Shown here: in pieces, positions 7,884 to 14,457 of the stretch | How the letters are laid out: the number at the start of each line of letters is the position of its first letter | How positions within the stretch are numbered: the first letter of the stretch is position 1 | Source of the DNA: DAIPHL01 sp036771375 | GTDB taxonomy: Bacteria; Synergistota; Synergistia; Synergistales; Synergistaceae | Direction: 5' to 3' | DNA: 27,202 nt | Assembly (NCBI GenBank): GCA_036771375.1 | Contig: DAIPHL010000008.1 | Coordinates: forward strand, 1-27,202 | Notes under the pieces: model-generated | The model's input: the letters and a program-made list of their open reading frames with translations, nothing else | What the model was told of the DNA's origin: nothing | The model's database searches: none | Translations under genes and position numbers: made by a program

Positions 7884-8837
7884 ATGGCAGTCAATCTAAG
7901 AGGACGCAGTCTTCTGACGTTGAAGGATTTCACTTCGAAAGAAATCGAATTTCTCCTGGACCTCTCCGCCGACTTGAAGAGTAAAAAGAGGGTTCGTCTG
8001 TATCAACCTCTTCTGAAAGGAAGGAACATTGCACTGATCTTCGAGAAACCCTCCACGCGTACGCGTTGTGCTTTTACGGTTGCGGCGAGCGACGAGGGAG
8101 CCCATCCGGAGTTCCTCAGCAAAAACGACATCCATCTCGGCGAAAAAGAGGACATACAGGATACAGCGAGGGTTCTTGGAAGGATGTTCGATGGAATACA
8201 ATTCCGTGGCTTCAAACACTCCATGGTCGAGGATCTCGCAAAGTACGCCGGGGTTCCCGTTTGGAACGGCCTTACGGACGATTATCATCCGACCCAGATC
8301 CTCGCCGATATGCTGACGATAAGGGAGCACTTCGGAAACCTCAGGGGTCGAAAATTGGTTTATGTGGGTGACGCCAGAAACAACATGGGCAACTCCCTGT
8401 TGGTGGGTTGTGCGAAACTTGGGTTGCACTACGTCAGTTGCTCGCCGGAATCCCTCTATCCGACCGAGGAGAGAGTTGCGCAGGCGAGGAAGATCGCGGA
8501 GGAAACGGCCTGGAGAACGACCGTCACGTTGTGCAATGATCCGTACGAAGCGGTGAAAGGCGCTGACGTCATCTATACCGATGTATGGTACTCCATGGGG
8601 GAGGAGAGCAAGGCGGAGGAGAGAAAAAAGCTGCTGACGCCCTACCGAGTCACCATGGACCTCTTCAAGGCGACTGGAAATCCCGGTACGATTTTTATGC
8701 ACTGCTTGCCCGCTGTCAAGGGAAACGAGGTCACGGAGGAAGTCTTCGAGCACCCGAACTCCAAGGTTTTTGAAGAGGCGGGAAACAGGATGCATACAAT
8801 TAAAGCGGTCATGGTGGCCACCATTGGAGATATCTAG
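7884..8837 (+). CDS. argF: Ornithine carbamoyltransferase
   Basis: The enzyme interconverts ornithine plus carbamoyl phosphate and citrulline plus phosphate. The 317-residue protein has the carbamoyl-phosphate motif STRTR (residues 57-61), HPTQ (135-138), the ornithine loop DVWYSMG (from about 233), and HCLPA (273-277). The SMG loop separates it from aspartate carbamoyltransferase. Homology cannot decide between the biosynthetic (argF) and the catabolic (arcB) role, and no arginine deiminase or carbamate kinase gene lies next to it; the symbol argF is a default. A strong AAAGGAGG ribosome site precedes the ATG at 7884. A terminator follows, so it may be its own transcription unit. Confidence 0.94.
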   Translation: MAVNLRGRSLLTLKDFTSKEIEFLLDLSADLKSKKRVRLYQPLLKGRNIALIFEKPSTRTRCAFTVAASDEGAHPEFLSKNDIHLGEKEDIQDTARVLGRMFDGIQFRGFKHSMVEDLAKYAGVPVWNGLTDDYHPTQILADMLTIREHFGNLRGRKLVYVGDARNNMGNSLLVGCAKLGLHYVSCSPESLYPTEERVAQARKIAEETAWRTTVTLCNDPYEAVKGADVIYTDVWYSMGEESKAEERKKLLTPYRVTMDLFKATGNPGTIFMHCLPAVKGNEVTEEVFEHPNSKVFEEAGNRMHTIKAVMVATIGDI

Positions 8838-8860
8838 GCCAGTAGCCGTTAAAATCCGAT

Positions 8861-8898
8861 GCGACCGGCTTCCCACAAAAAGGAGGGTCGCTTTTTTT
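8861..8898 (+). terminator. Rho-independent terminator after argF
   Basis: GCGACC at 8861-8866 pairs with GGTCGC at 8886-8891, and seven T residues follow at 8892-8898. The loop is 19 bases but can pair further inside (CC with GG). It lies 23 bases after the argF stop and ends before the next gene's ribosome site. Confidence 0.75.
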
Positions 8899-8956
8899 GT
8901 CTTTCGGGCTGGACCGTTCAAGCCATGACAATATCGAAAAGAGAGGAGATACAGGA

Positions 8957-9565
8957 ATGAAAATAATGCTTGACGAACAGGAGCTGAGTTTGCCGGAGGG
9001 GATCCTCAACGGAGGCAAAAAAGCGATCTTGGAATTTGTCCAGAAAAGGGCCTTGGCGGTTCGTTCCGTGATCGTGGAGATCGTCGTGGACGGTGAGTCT
9101 CTTTGCGACGAGGATGCGTTCCTCGCACTCTCGGGTGGTTTGGACATACGATTTGTCTCCCAGCCGATCCGGGACCTGGTCAAAGAATCGCTGGACGAGG
9201 CGGATCGATATTTTCGATTGCTCCCGGACGGATTGGAATCGGTGGCGACTCTCTTCGAACAAAAAAACGACGCCGAGGCCGAGGGTAAATTTGCTCAGTT
9301 GATCGAGGGGATCGAGTGGCTGTTGCAGGTCTTCGGAAAATCCTGTACTCTCCTTGGCGTCAATCCATACGATATCAAAGTCGGCAACTTTGTAAGGGAC
9401 ACGGAAGCTCTCAATAAGGCGCTCGAGAAACTCGCCGATGCGAAGGCCGACGGAAGGACGAGGGAGGTTGCCTGGATCCTTCGTGAGGAATTGTTGCCGG
9501 TGGTGAAAAGCCTCCCGATTTACTGGAGCGAGTTGAGAGGTGTGCTTGCCGAACCTCTGCAGTAG
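8957..9565 (+). CDS. Uncharacterised 202-residue acidic, helical protein
   Basis: I do not recognise this protein. No signal peptide or membrane segment is visible, so it is probably cytoplasmic. The first 75 residues look mixed alpha/beta and include a short strand pattern (VIVEIVVDGESL). The rest is predicted by eye to be long amphipathic helices rich in Glu, Leu and Lys, with an acidic helix (FEQKNDAEAEGKF) and a C-terminal pair that could form a bundle. There are no Cys-rich or catalytic motifs. The ATG at 8957 follows AGGAG at 8942-8946; the frame is open further upstream through the argF terminator, which argues against a longer form. It sits between the argF terminator and a likely promoter at 9569, so it may be transcribed alone. 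Confidence 0.8.
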   Translation: MKIMLDEQELSLPEGILNGGKKAILEFVQKRALAVRSVIVEIVVDGESLCDEDAFLALSGGLDIRFVSQPIRDLVKESLDEADRYFRLLPDGLESVATLFEQKNDAEAEGKFAQLIEGIEWLLQVFGKSCTLLGVNPYDIKVGNFVRDTEALNKALEKLADAKADGRTREVAWILREELLPVVKSLPIYWSELRGVLAEPLQ

Positions 9566-9568
9566 ACC

Positions 9569-9577
9569 TGCTATAAT
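9569..9577 (+). promoter_or_regulatory. Extended -10 promoter upstream of the YbhN-like gene
   Basis: TGCTATAAT is a perfect extended -10 element (TG, one base, TATAAT), starting four bases after the previous stop codon and about 44 bases before the TTG start at 9621. No good -35 hexamer is visible, as is common for extended -10 promoters. Confidence 0.5.
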
Positions 9578-9620
9578 CAGCCTATGTCGAAGTCGGTGCT
9601 GATGAAGCGGAGGTGACCTT

Positions 9621-10703
9621 TTGTCGGTAAAAAAAGGTCTGACGATATTTATCGTACTGAGCATGCTCATGAGTGGGGCGATCCTGTTCTTCAGCATAGA
9701 TGCCTCATCTTGGGTGATCTTCAAAGAAGCGGACAAATGGAAGCTTTCCTTCTCCGTGTTCCTGGTGGTCTCGATCTGGCTTCTGGACGCCTTGAAGCTG
9801 AAAGCACTGACCCGTGCGGCCGGAGAGTGCATCGATTACCGACTGTCGCTCGAGCTGACTTGGATCAATTATTTCGGTGCCGCCATCACACCGATGCAGA
9901 GCGGGGGCGGTCCCTTTCAGATGTACGTCATGTACAAAAACGGCATCATCGTCGGTAAATCCATCGCGATCACGCTTGCACGGACGATATTGACCATGCT
10001 TATCCTCGGCGTGACGATCCCCTTCAGCTTCATGTTCTACGAAGAGCTACCCCGGTTCGGGTGGGGGATGAAGGGATTCGTTTATTACATCGTCGTCCTC
10101 TGCATGATCGTTTGGTTTGTCGTCGTGCTCAGTCTGCTGCGTCCAAAAATTATCAAACGATGGTGCGGCATCGTCATCATGGGGTTAAAACATATCGGTT
10201 TCCTCCACCCCGAACGGGTGATTCGCATGCTGAAACGGGTGTCCCGTGAGGTGGACGCCTATAACGAGAACATTCGGGCCTTTATGACGACCGGGCGAAA
10301 GTATTTTCTCCTTGGGACCCTCGCCGCCTTCATACAAATGTGGGTCCAGCTCTCTGTGATGCCCTGTATGATATGGGCGTTGGGGTTACCGGTACAGTAC
10401 TTGGAGTGTATTTTGATGCAGGCTCTTTTCCTCTTCATGCTGTATTTCATACCGACGCCGGGGGGGAGTGGGGCCGCCGAGGGAGGGGCCGCTTTCGTAT
10501 TCGGCCTCTTCGTTCCGTGGAATGTCGCTGGGGTGTTGGGCGTCGCCTGGCGGATTTTGACGGAATACACCGGCATCGCGCTGGGCGTCGTTGTTGTGAT
10601 GAAGCTGATCGGCTGGAACCTGGCCGATCAGATCATCGTGAAGCGCAAAGAGAATAACGGCATCGAAATGAACGACATCGATGCGGGAACTGACAAATCT
10701 TGA
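9621..10703 (+). CDS. YbhN/UPF0104-like polytopic membrane protein (flippase-like)
   Basis: The 360-residue protein has about seven to eight hydrophobic helices and belongs by appearance to the lysylphosphatidylglycerol-synthase transmembrane family (UPF0104, YbhN, AglD-like). The family signature near the C-terminus, IPTPGGSGAAEGGAAF, is clear, as is the early segment with TPMQSGGGPFQMY. Family members are thought to move or help transfer lipid-linked groups; the soluble aminoacyl-transfer domain of MprF is absent here. A cytoplasmic tail with KRKENNGIEMND follows the last helix. TTG at 9621 is preceded by GGAGGTG. Its stop overlaps the start of the next membrane gene, so the two are probably one operon. 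The substrate is unknown. Confidence 0.88.
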   Translation: MSVKKGLTIFIVLSMLMSGAILFFSIDASSWVIFKEADKWKLSFSVFLVVSIWLLDALKLKALTRAAGECIDYRLSLELTWINYFGAAITPMQSGGGPFQMYVMYKNGIIVGKSIAITLARTILTMLILGVTIPFSFMFYEELPRFGWGMKGFVYYIVVLCMIVWFVVVLSLLRPKIIKRWCGIVIMGLKHIGFLHPERVIRMLKRVSREVDAYNENIRAFMTTGRKYFLLGTLAAFIQMWVQLSVMPCMIWALGLPVQYLECILMQALFLFMLYFIPTPGGSGAAEGGAAFVFGLFVPWNVAGVLGVAWRILTEYTGIALGVVVVMKLIGWNLADQIIVKRKENNGIEMNDIDAGTDKS

Positions 10704-11266
10704 GTGATCTGGTTTTTAAATATCGCGGTCTTCTGTGGGGCATTTTTGGGTTTGCCGTGCTGTTTTTTCCGGTGCAGTTCTCGGTATTTCGCCTCTTGTC
10801 GGCACTTCCCCTTCTTCTTATGGGGCAGCTGTTGCGCTTTTGGGCGGCGGGACTGATCCCCAGGTACCGTACCCTGACTGTTGCCGCGCCCATATTGGTG
10901 ACGTCCGGTCCCTATGCATGGATACGCAATCCCCTCTACGCTGCAAACGGGTTGATGGGATGTGCATGGGCCCTGATGGTGGGGTGGTGGTGGGTCCTCG
11001 CCTTCCTCGTCGTTTTTTCCGTCATGTATCTTTTGATCATCATTCCCCACGAAGAGTGTTTTCTTCTGGCACACTTCGAAGACGAATACCTGCGGTACAA
11101 AAATACCACACCCTGTATCGTACCGAATTCATTTTGTTCCCGAAAGAGATCGATGGCCGGTGAATGTGGTTTCGACCTGCGAAAATCATGGCTCATGGAA
11201 CGGCATTCGCTTGCTATGAACGTCGTCGTAAGCGTGTTGGTGTTCGTTCGCCTGTATTTTGCATGA
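10700..11266 (+). CDS. Isoprenylcysteine/phospholipid methyltransferase-like membrane protein
   Basis: The 188-residue protein has four to five membrane helices and the ICMT/PEMT-type SAM-binding signature: GPYAWIRNPLYAAN at about residues 70-83, then a C-terminal EECFLLAHFEDEYLRY. Bacterial members of this family are mostly uncharacterised and may methylate lipids or small molecules. The TTG start overlaps the TGA stop of the YbhN-like gene, so translation is probably coupled. The final 50 residues include a polar stretch and then a last hydrophobic segment (VVVSVLVFVRLYFA). The product is probably in the inner membrane; the acceptor is unknown. A terminator follows. Confidence 0.82.
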   Translation: MSDLVFKYRGLLWGIFGFAVLFFPVQFSVFRLLSALPLLLMGQLLRFWAAGLIPRYRTLTVAAPILVTSGPYAWIRNPLYAANGLMGCAWALMVGWWWVLAFLVVFSVMYLLIIIPHEECFLLAHFEDEYLRYKNTTPCIVPNSFCSRKRSMAGECGFDLRKSWLMERHSLAMNVVVSVLVFVRLYFA

Positions 11267-11388
11267 CGTCGTGAATGGGGGTAAGAACACGCGGCCTTCC
11301 GCTGACGTGAGGAAATGGGTTTGGTCCCTTTCGTCCCGTCCGGCGGACAGTCATCGTGGTGGTTTTCTGAAAGTATGGGTCCGGACAC

Positions 11389-11411
11389 ATGGGCAACCCA
11401 TCGTTTTTTTT
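11389..11411 (+). terminator. Rho-independent terminator of the two-gene membrane operon
   Basis: ATGGG at 11389-11393 and CCCAT at 11397-11401 form a hairpin with a three-base loop, followed by CG and eight T residues at 11404-11411. An upstream ATGGGT at 11374-11379 could compete for the same arm. It lies 122 bases after the stop of the methyltransferase-like gene. Confidence 0.6.
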
Positions 11412-11412
11412 A

Positions 11413-11494
11413 CGAGGGAGGGTGCGAAAATACGGCCAATAGGTTGCATCCTTGATGTGCGCATAGGGAATTCGTATTTTCGTACCCTCCCTTG
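11413..11494. repeat. Large imperfect inverted repeat (arms about 22 bp)
   Basis: The left arm 11413-11434 (core GGGAGGGTGCGAAAATACG) pairs with the right arm 11473-11494 (core CGTATTTTCGTACCCTCCC). Within the 19-bp core there is one G-T mismatch; three further outer pairs extend it, one of them G-T. The 38-base loop has a small inner hairpin (CATC, CTT, GATG). No T run follows the stem on either strand, so it is not a standard terminator. It sits between the terminator at 11389-11411 and the end of the opposite-strand malic-enzyme-like gene. Confidence 0.85.
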
Positions 11495-11523
11495 AAGAAA
11501 ATCGCCGTGCGTGTCTTGAGTAC

Positions 11524-12771
11524 CTAAATATGTTCCATGTCCCCGAAGAGCCTCTGCCACGTATTCTGGTATATTTCTCCTTCCGGCACGTCGCTCAGAA
11601 GAGCGACTCCTTCCTTGATCGCCGCGCGTCCCACCGCCTCGGCGATTCTCGGGGTCGTCTCGCTGCCGAAAAATCTGGGACAGATGTGCGCTGGAGAGAG
11701 GTACCGGCGGTCGACGATATTGGAAAGCGCATCAGCTGCCGCAATGAGCATCGAATCGGTCAGTTTTCTCGCTCTGACGTCGAAAGCGCCTCTGACGATT
11801 CCTGGGAAGACGTGTAGGTTCAAAAGAGAGTTGGGATCCTTGATGTTGCCCGACGCATAGATGAAGGCGCCTGCTTCCATTGCATCCTGCAGGGTGATCT
11901 CGGGATCGGGGAGGGCGAGGGCGAGGACCACCGGCTTTTCGTTCATCTTTTTAATATGTTCCTGCCTCACGGTTCCGCTTCTTGAAAGTCCGAGCAGGAT
12001 ATCGGCTCCTTCGATTGCCTCTGCGACACCTCCCGCGATACCGCGCGGATTGGTCTTCTTCGCGAGAGCGCTCTGAACGGAGTCCATCGACGTATTCGAC
12101 GGTCCCAGTATGCCTTCGGAGTTGAGGACGACGATGTCGCGCGCTCCGGCCTCGATCAGAAGTTCCGCGGAGGCGATTCCGGCCGTTCCGGCTCCGAGAA
12201 CCGCGATTCTCGCTTCGTCGATCGTTTTTTCGAGAAGTGTGAGAGAGTTTTTGACGGCAGAGAGGACGATCACGGCCGTGCCTTGCTGATCGTCGCAGAA
12301 AATGGGGATATCGAGGGTGTCCGAGAGGTTTTTGATCACGTCGAAGGAATCGGGCGACGAGATGTCTTCGATATTGATGCCGCCGACCGTCGGTGCCAGC
12401 ATCCTGCAGAATTTCGTGATCTCGTCCGAATCCGTTGCTTCGATGGCAACGGGGATCGCATTCACGTCTCCCATCAGTTTGAGGAGCAGGCATTTGCCCT
12501 CCAGGATCGGCATGGACGCGAGCGGCCCCACGTTTCCCATGCCGAGCACCGCGCTTCCGTTGGAGACGATTGCCAGGCGGTTTCCCCTTCCTGTGTAGTC
12601 GAACACCGTGCCGGGGTTCTTGGCGATTTCATCCGACGCGGCGGTACTACCCGGTATGTATGCAACGGCGAGTTCCTGTTCGTTTCGAATGTTCTGCATC
12701 GGATAAATTTGAATTTTTCCCTTCGATTTTTTGTGAAATTCCAGGGCAGCGATTCGCTCTTGTGTGTTCAT
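11524..12771 (-). CDS. Malic-enzyme-like NAD(P)-dependent oxidoreductase, divergent active site
   Basis: The 415-residue protein aligns by eye along the length of the small bacterial malic enzymes: EFHKKSKGKI, AYIPGS, DYTGRGN, SNGSAVLGMGNVGP, GGINIEDISSP, a GAGTAGIA Rossmann loop (193-200), and FPGIVRGAFDVRAR. Lys 98, Glu 135, Asp 136, Asp 160 and Asp 161 keep the proton-transfer and metal positions. Several sites differ from the usual enzyme: FHDDQHGTA is FCDDQQGTA, the ANPxPE loop is ALPDPE, and the NQVNN loop is NSLLN. The malate-binding Asn of ANP is thus Leu. It may act on another hydroxyacid, or it may be a poor malic enzyme. A GGGAGGA site precedes the ATG at 12771. The start lies within the end of the upstream MBL gene. 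Confidence 0.85.
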   Translation of the reverse strand: MNTQERIAALEFHKKSKGKIQIYPMQNIRNEQELAVAYIPGSTAASDEIAKNPGTVFDYTGRGNRLAIVSNGSAVLGMGNVGPLASMPILEGKCLLLKLMGDVNAIPVAIEATDSDEITKFCRMLAPTVGGINIEDISSPDSFDVIKNLSDTLDIPIFCDDQQGTAVIVLSAVKNSLTLLEKTIDEARIAVLGAGTAGIASAELLIEAGARDIVVLNSEGILGPSNTSMDSVQSALAKKTNPRGIAGGVAEAIEGADILLGLSRSGTVRQEHIKKMNEKPVVLALALPDPEITLQDAMEAGAFIYASGNIKDPNSLLNLHVFPGIVRGAFDVRARKLTDSMLIAAADALSNIVDRRYLSPAHICPRFFGSETTPRIAEAVGRAAIKEGVALLSDVPEGEIYQNTWQRLFGDMEHI

Positions 12772-13603
12772 CGTAACGTTCCTCCCGTCCTGTCAATGTT
12801 TGTTGTTGCATCTTCGCGAGATCGATGATCATACCATCCTCGGCTGCAATGACCGTTGTCCGCTTTGTCGAAAGGCTTCGGGCGATGTTCCTAGGGCCGA
12901 TATCGAGAATGTGGCGTCCCATGTGCGTCAGGATGACCAATTTTGGGCTCAAAACCTGGAGCAGGGATTCCACGTCGGAGACCGAAATGTGATCGAGCCT
13001 GGTCCAGGGAAGAGGTAACGTACAGTTTATCACGACCAGTTCACAATCACGATACCTTGCCGGGAAATGGGGGAGTGCGGCCGTGTCGCTTATCACCCCC
13101 CAGGAGGGAAGTCCTCGTGACCGGAAAACGAGACCGTAACACTCGACTCCGTGATGCGTATGCATGACCGATTCGACGCAGACATCTCGGGAGAGAGATG
13201 TTTTTTGTCCGTCCATATGGAGCCATATTTGTGCAATCTTTCTCCGGACATATTGAAGCAGGACGCAGTCGCCTTCCTTCATGGAGTCGCCTGTCAGCAA
13301 AACGCCCCCTTTTTTCTCCCGTGCTTTTAGGGTCATCGCCTCCGAAAGGACATTCAGGTCGTTGCTGTGATCGATATGACGATGTGTCAGAATGATCCCA
13401 TCGATTTTCTCCGGAAAAAGAGGAGGTTTTGCCTTGCATATTTGTACGAGGCTGCCTGGTCCCGGGTCGATGACGCCGTTTACGTCTCCGTATGAAAACC
13501 ACATTCCCCCCGACGATCTCCTCTGAGAGAGCATGATGAATCGTGTGCCCGCCGTTCCGAGAAAGCGGATGAAGTTTTGAGGATAGCCGCCATTTTTGTG
13601 CAA
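12647..13603 (-). CDS. Metallo-beta-lactamase-fold hydrolase
   Basis: The 318-residue protein has the MBL fold metal motif THRHIDHSND (His 74, His 76, Asp 78, His 79), a nearby DPGPG turn, a THHGVECYG segment, ISDTAALPHF with the bridging Asp, and LTHMGRHI with a late His. It looks like the broad group of RNase Z-like and phosphodiesterase-like MBL hydrolases; substrate unknown. The fold seems complete by about residue 266 (DGMIIDLAK). Residues 278-318 are a low-complexity tail, read through the first 125 bp of the malic-enzyme-like gene in another frame. The TTG start at 13603 has AGGAGA seven bases upstream. The two genes are probably co-transcribed. Confidence 0.85.
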   Translation of the reverse strand: MHKNGGYPQNFIRFLGTAGTRFIMLSQRRSSGGMWFSYGDVNGVIDPGPGSLVQICKAKPPLFPEKIDGIILTHRHIDHSNDLNVLSEAMTLKAREKKGGVLLTGDSMKEGDCVLLQYVRRKIAQIWLHMDGQKTSLSRDVCVESVMHTHHGVECYGLVFRSRGLPSWGVISDTAALPHFPARYRDCELVVINCTLPLPWTRLDHISVSDVESLLQVLSPKLVILTHMGRHILDIGPRNIARSLSTKRTTVIAAEDGMIIDLAKMQQQTLTGREERYDEHTRANRCPGISQKIEGKNSNLSDAEHSKRTGTRRCIHTG

Positions 13604-13618
13604 ATTTGCGTCTCCTTG

Positions 13619-13630
13619 CGATTATAATCG
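13619..13630. promoter_or_regulatory. 12-bp palindrome containing TATAAT on both strands
   Basis: CGATTATAATCG is a perfect palindrome just upstream of the ribosome site of the MBL gene. It holds a TATAAT on each strand, and a third TATAAT on the minus strand lies at 13640-13645. It could be a shared -10 region or operator for the divergent genes at 13603 (-) and 13742 (+), but no matching -35 is clear. Confidence 0.35.
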
Positions 13631-13741
13631 TTAAGATGTATTATATCGCTTCAGAGACGAGATCGAGATGAAACGTTCGCATTTTGATGCTACCAAGACA
13701 CATAATTTGCTCATGTTTGCGACGGTTTCATCGCAAGGGAG

Positions 13742-14269
13742 GTGCGGAAGATTAGCGATTCGCGAGATATTTGGATGGTGGGGGATGTTCTGGACGCGAT
13801 GTCCGGTTCGACAATCCCTCACTTTATAGTGAAAGTGGTGCAGGATGTGCAGGCTTGGTTGTCTTCCGCCGTCGCGGAAGAGTGTCAGATCGGGCTTGCC
13901 GATTGGATGGCCGGAGGAGGAGAACGTCAACCCTCCGTGGATCTCGATTACCTTTTCAATCAACTCGAGTGGGTGGGAGCTCATGCAGACCTCGTACCGG
14001 TTTCGAAAGAACTCGGTCGGCACGAGGATGCCTTGATTCTCTCGATCGGACCCATCCTTCTCGACGAAGGTCTTCGAATGATGGTCGATCATGCCGCTCT
14101 TTTCGCTCGCAATACGTGCAAGCGGGTTTGGCTTGTCTCCGATACGTGGATCATTGGAGACGTGCTCGCCTACATGCCCCACATAAAAACGCTCAACGAA
14201 CAGGGAGTGCAACTTCGTTTTCTCCTGGTCACGCCGTGGGGGTATTCGGAAATCCCCTGGAACAGATAG
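13742..14269 (+). CDS. Uncharacterised 175-residue protein with internal repeat
   Basis: I do not recognise this protein. It is probably soluble: no signal peptide or long membrane helix is visible. The segment DIWMVGDVLDAM at residues 9-20 resembles DTWIIGDVLAYM at residues 134-145, suggesting a duplicated half or a repeated structural element. The second copy lies in a Rossmann-like alternation (VWLVSD, then a helix, then LRFLLVTPWGY). The start is uncertain. GTG at 13742 overlaps the GGGAGG sequence that would serve as its ribosome site; ATG at 13775 would remove the first half of the repeat, and an ATT at 13751 has better spacing but is a rare start. The gene is isolated, facing the aminotransferase across a strong terminator. 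Confidence 0.65.
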   Translation: MRKISDSRDIWMVGDVLDAMSGSTIPHFIVKVVQDVQAWLSSAVAEECQIGLADWMAGGGERQPSVDLDYLFNQLEWVGAHADLVPVSKELGRHEDALILSIGPILLDEGLRMMVDHAALFARNTCKRVWLVSDTWIIGDVLAYMPHIKTLNEQGVQLRFLLVTPWGYSEIPWNR

Positions 14270-14292
14270 CGGAATTTCGTGAACGGCGTGGC

Positions 14293-14339
14293 AAAAAGCC
14301 GACGCCCTCCTCGATGTAACGAGAGGGCGTCGGCTTTTG
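14293..14339. terminator. Strong bidirectional terminator between convergent genes
   Basis: GCCGACGCCCTC at 14298-14309 pairs perfectly with GAGGGCGTCGGC at 14323-14334. An A run precedes the left arm and a T run follows the right arm, so it can work on both strands: for the orphan gene at 13742-14269 (+) and the aminotransferase ending at 14458 (-). The 118 bases from 14340 to 14457 hold nothing else I can name. Confidence 0.9.
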
Positions 14340-14457
14340 TCTGCGTTTCGCTCGGGCGGCGAGACGATCGATGTTTGGAGGTCTCTCCTCTTCCGAAACG
14401 ACGATATTTACGTTCTTCCCAGCCCCGTCCGTTTCCCCGGCGAGGTATTGGGGGGGG

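Noticed and set aside
11413..11494. The inverted repeat as an intrinsic terminator for the minus-strand operon
   Set aside because: On the minus strand the bases after the stem are TCGT followed by A residues, not T residues.
11259..11495. A 78-residue open frame after the methyltransferase-like gene
   Set aside because: It crosses the terminator and the inverted repeat and has no recognisable features.
13771..14319. A 182-residue frame overlapping the orphan gene at 13742
   Set aside because: It is Arg/Ser-rich, extends into the terminator stem, and looks like an out-of-frame shadow of the better candidate.
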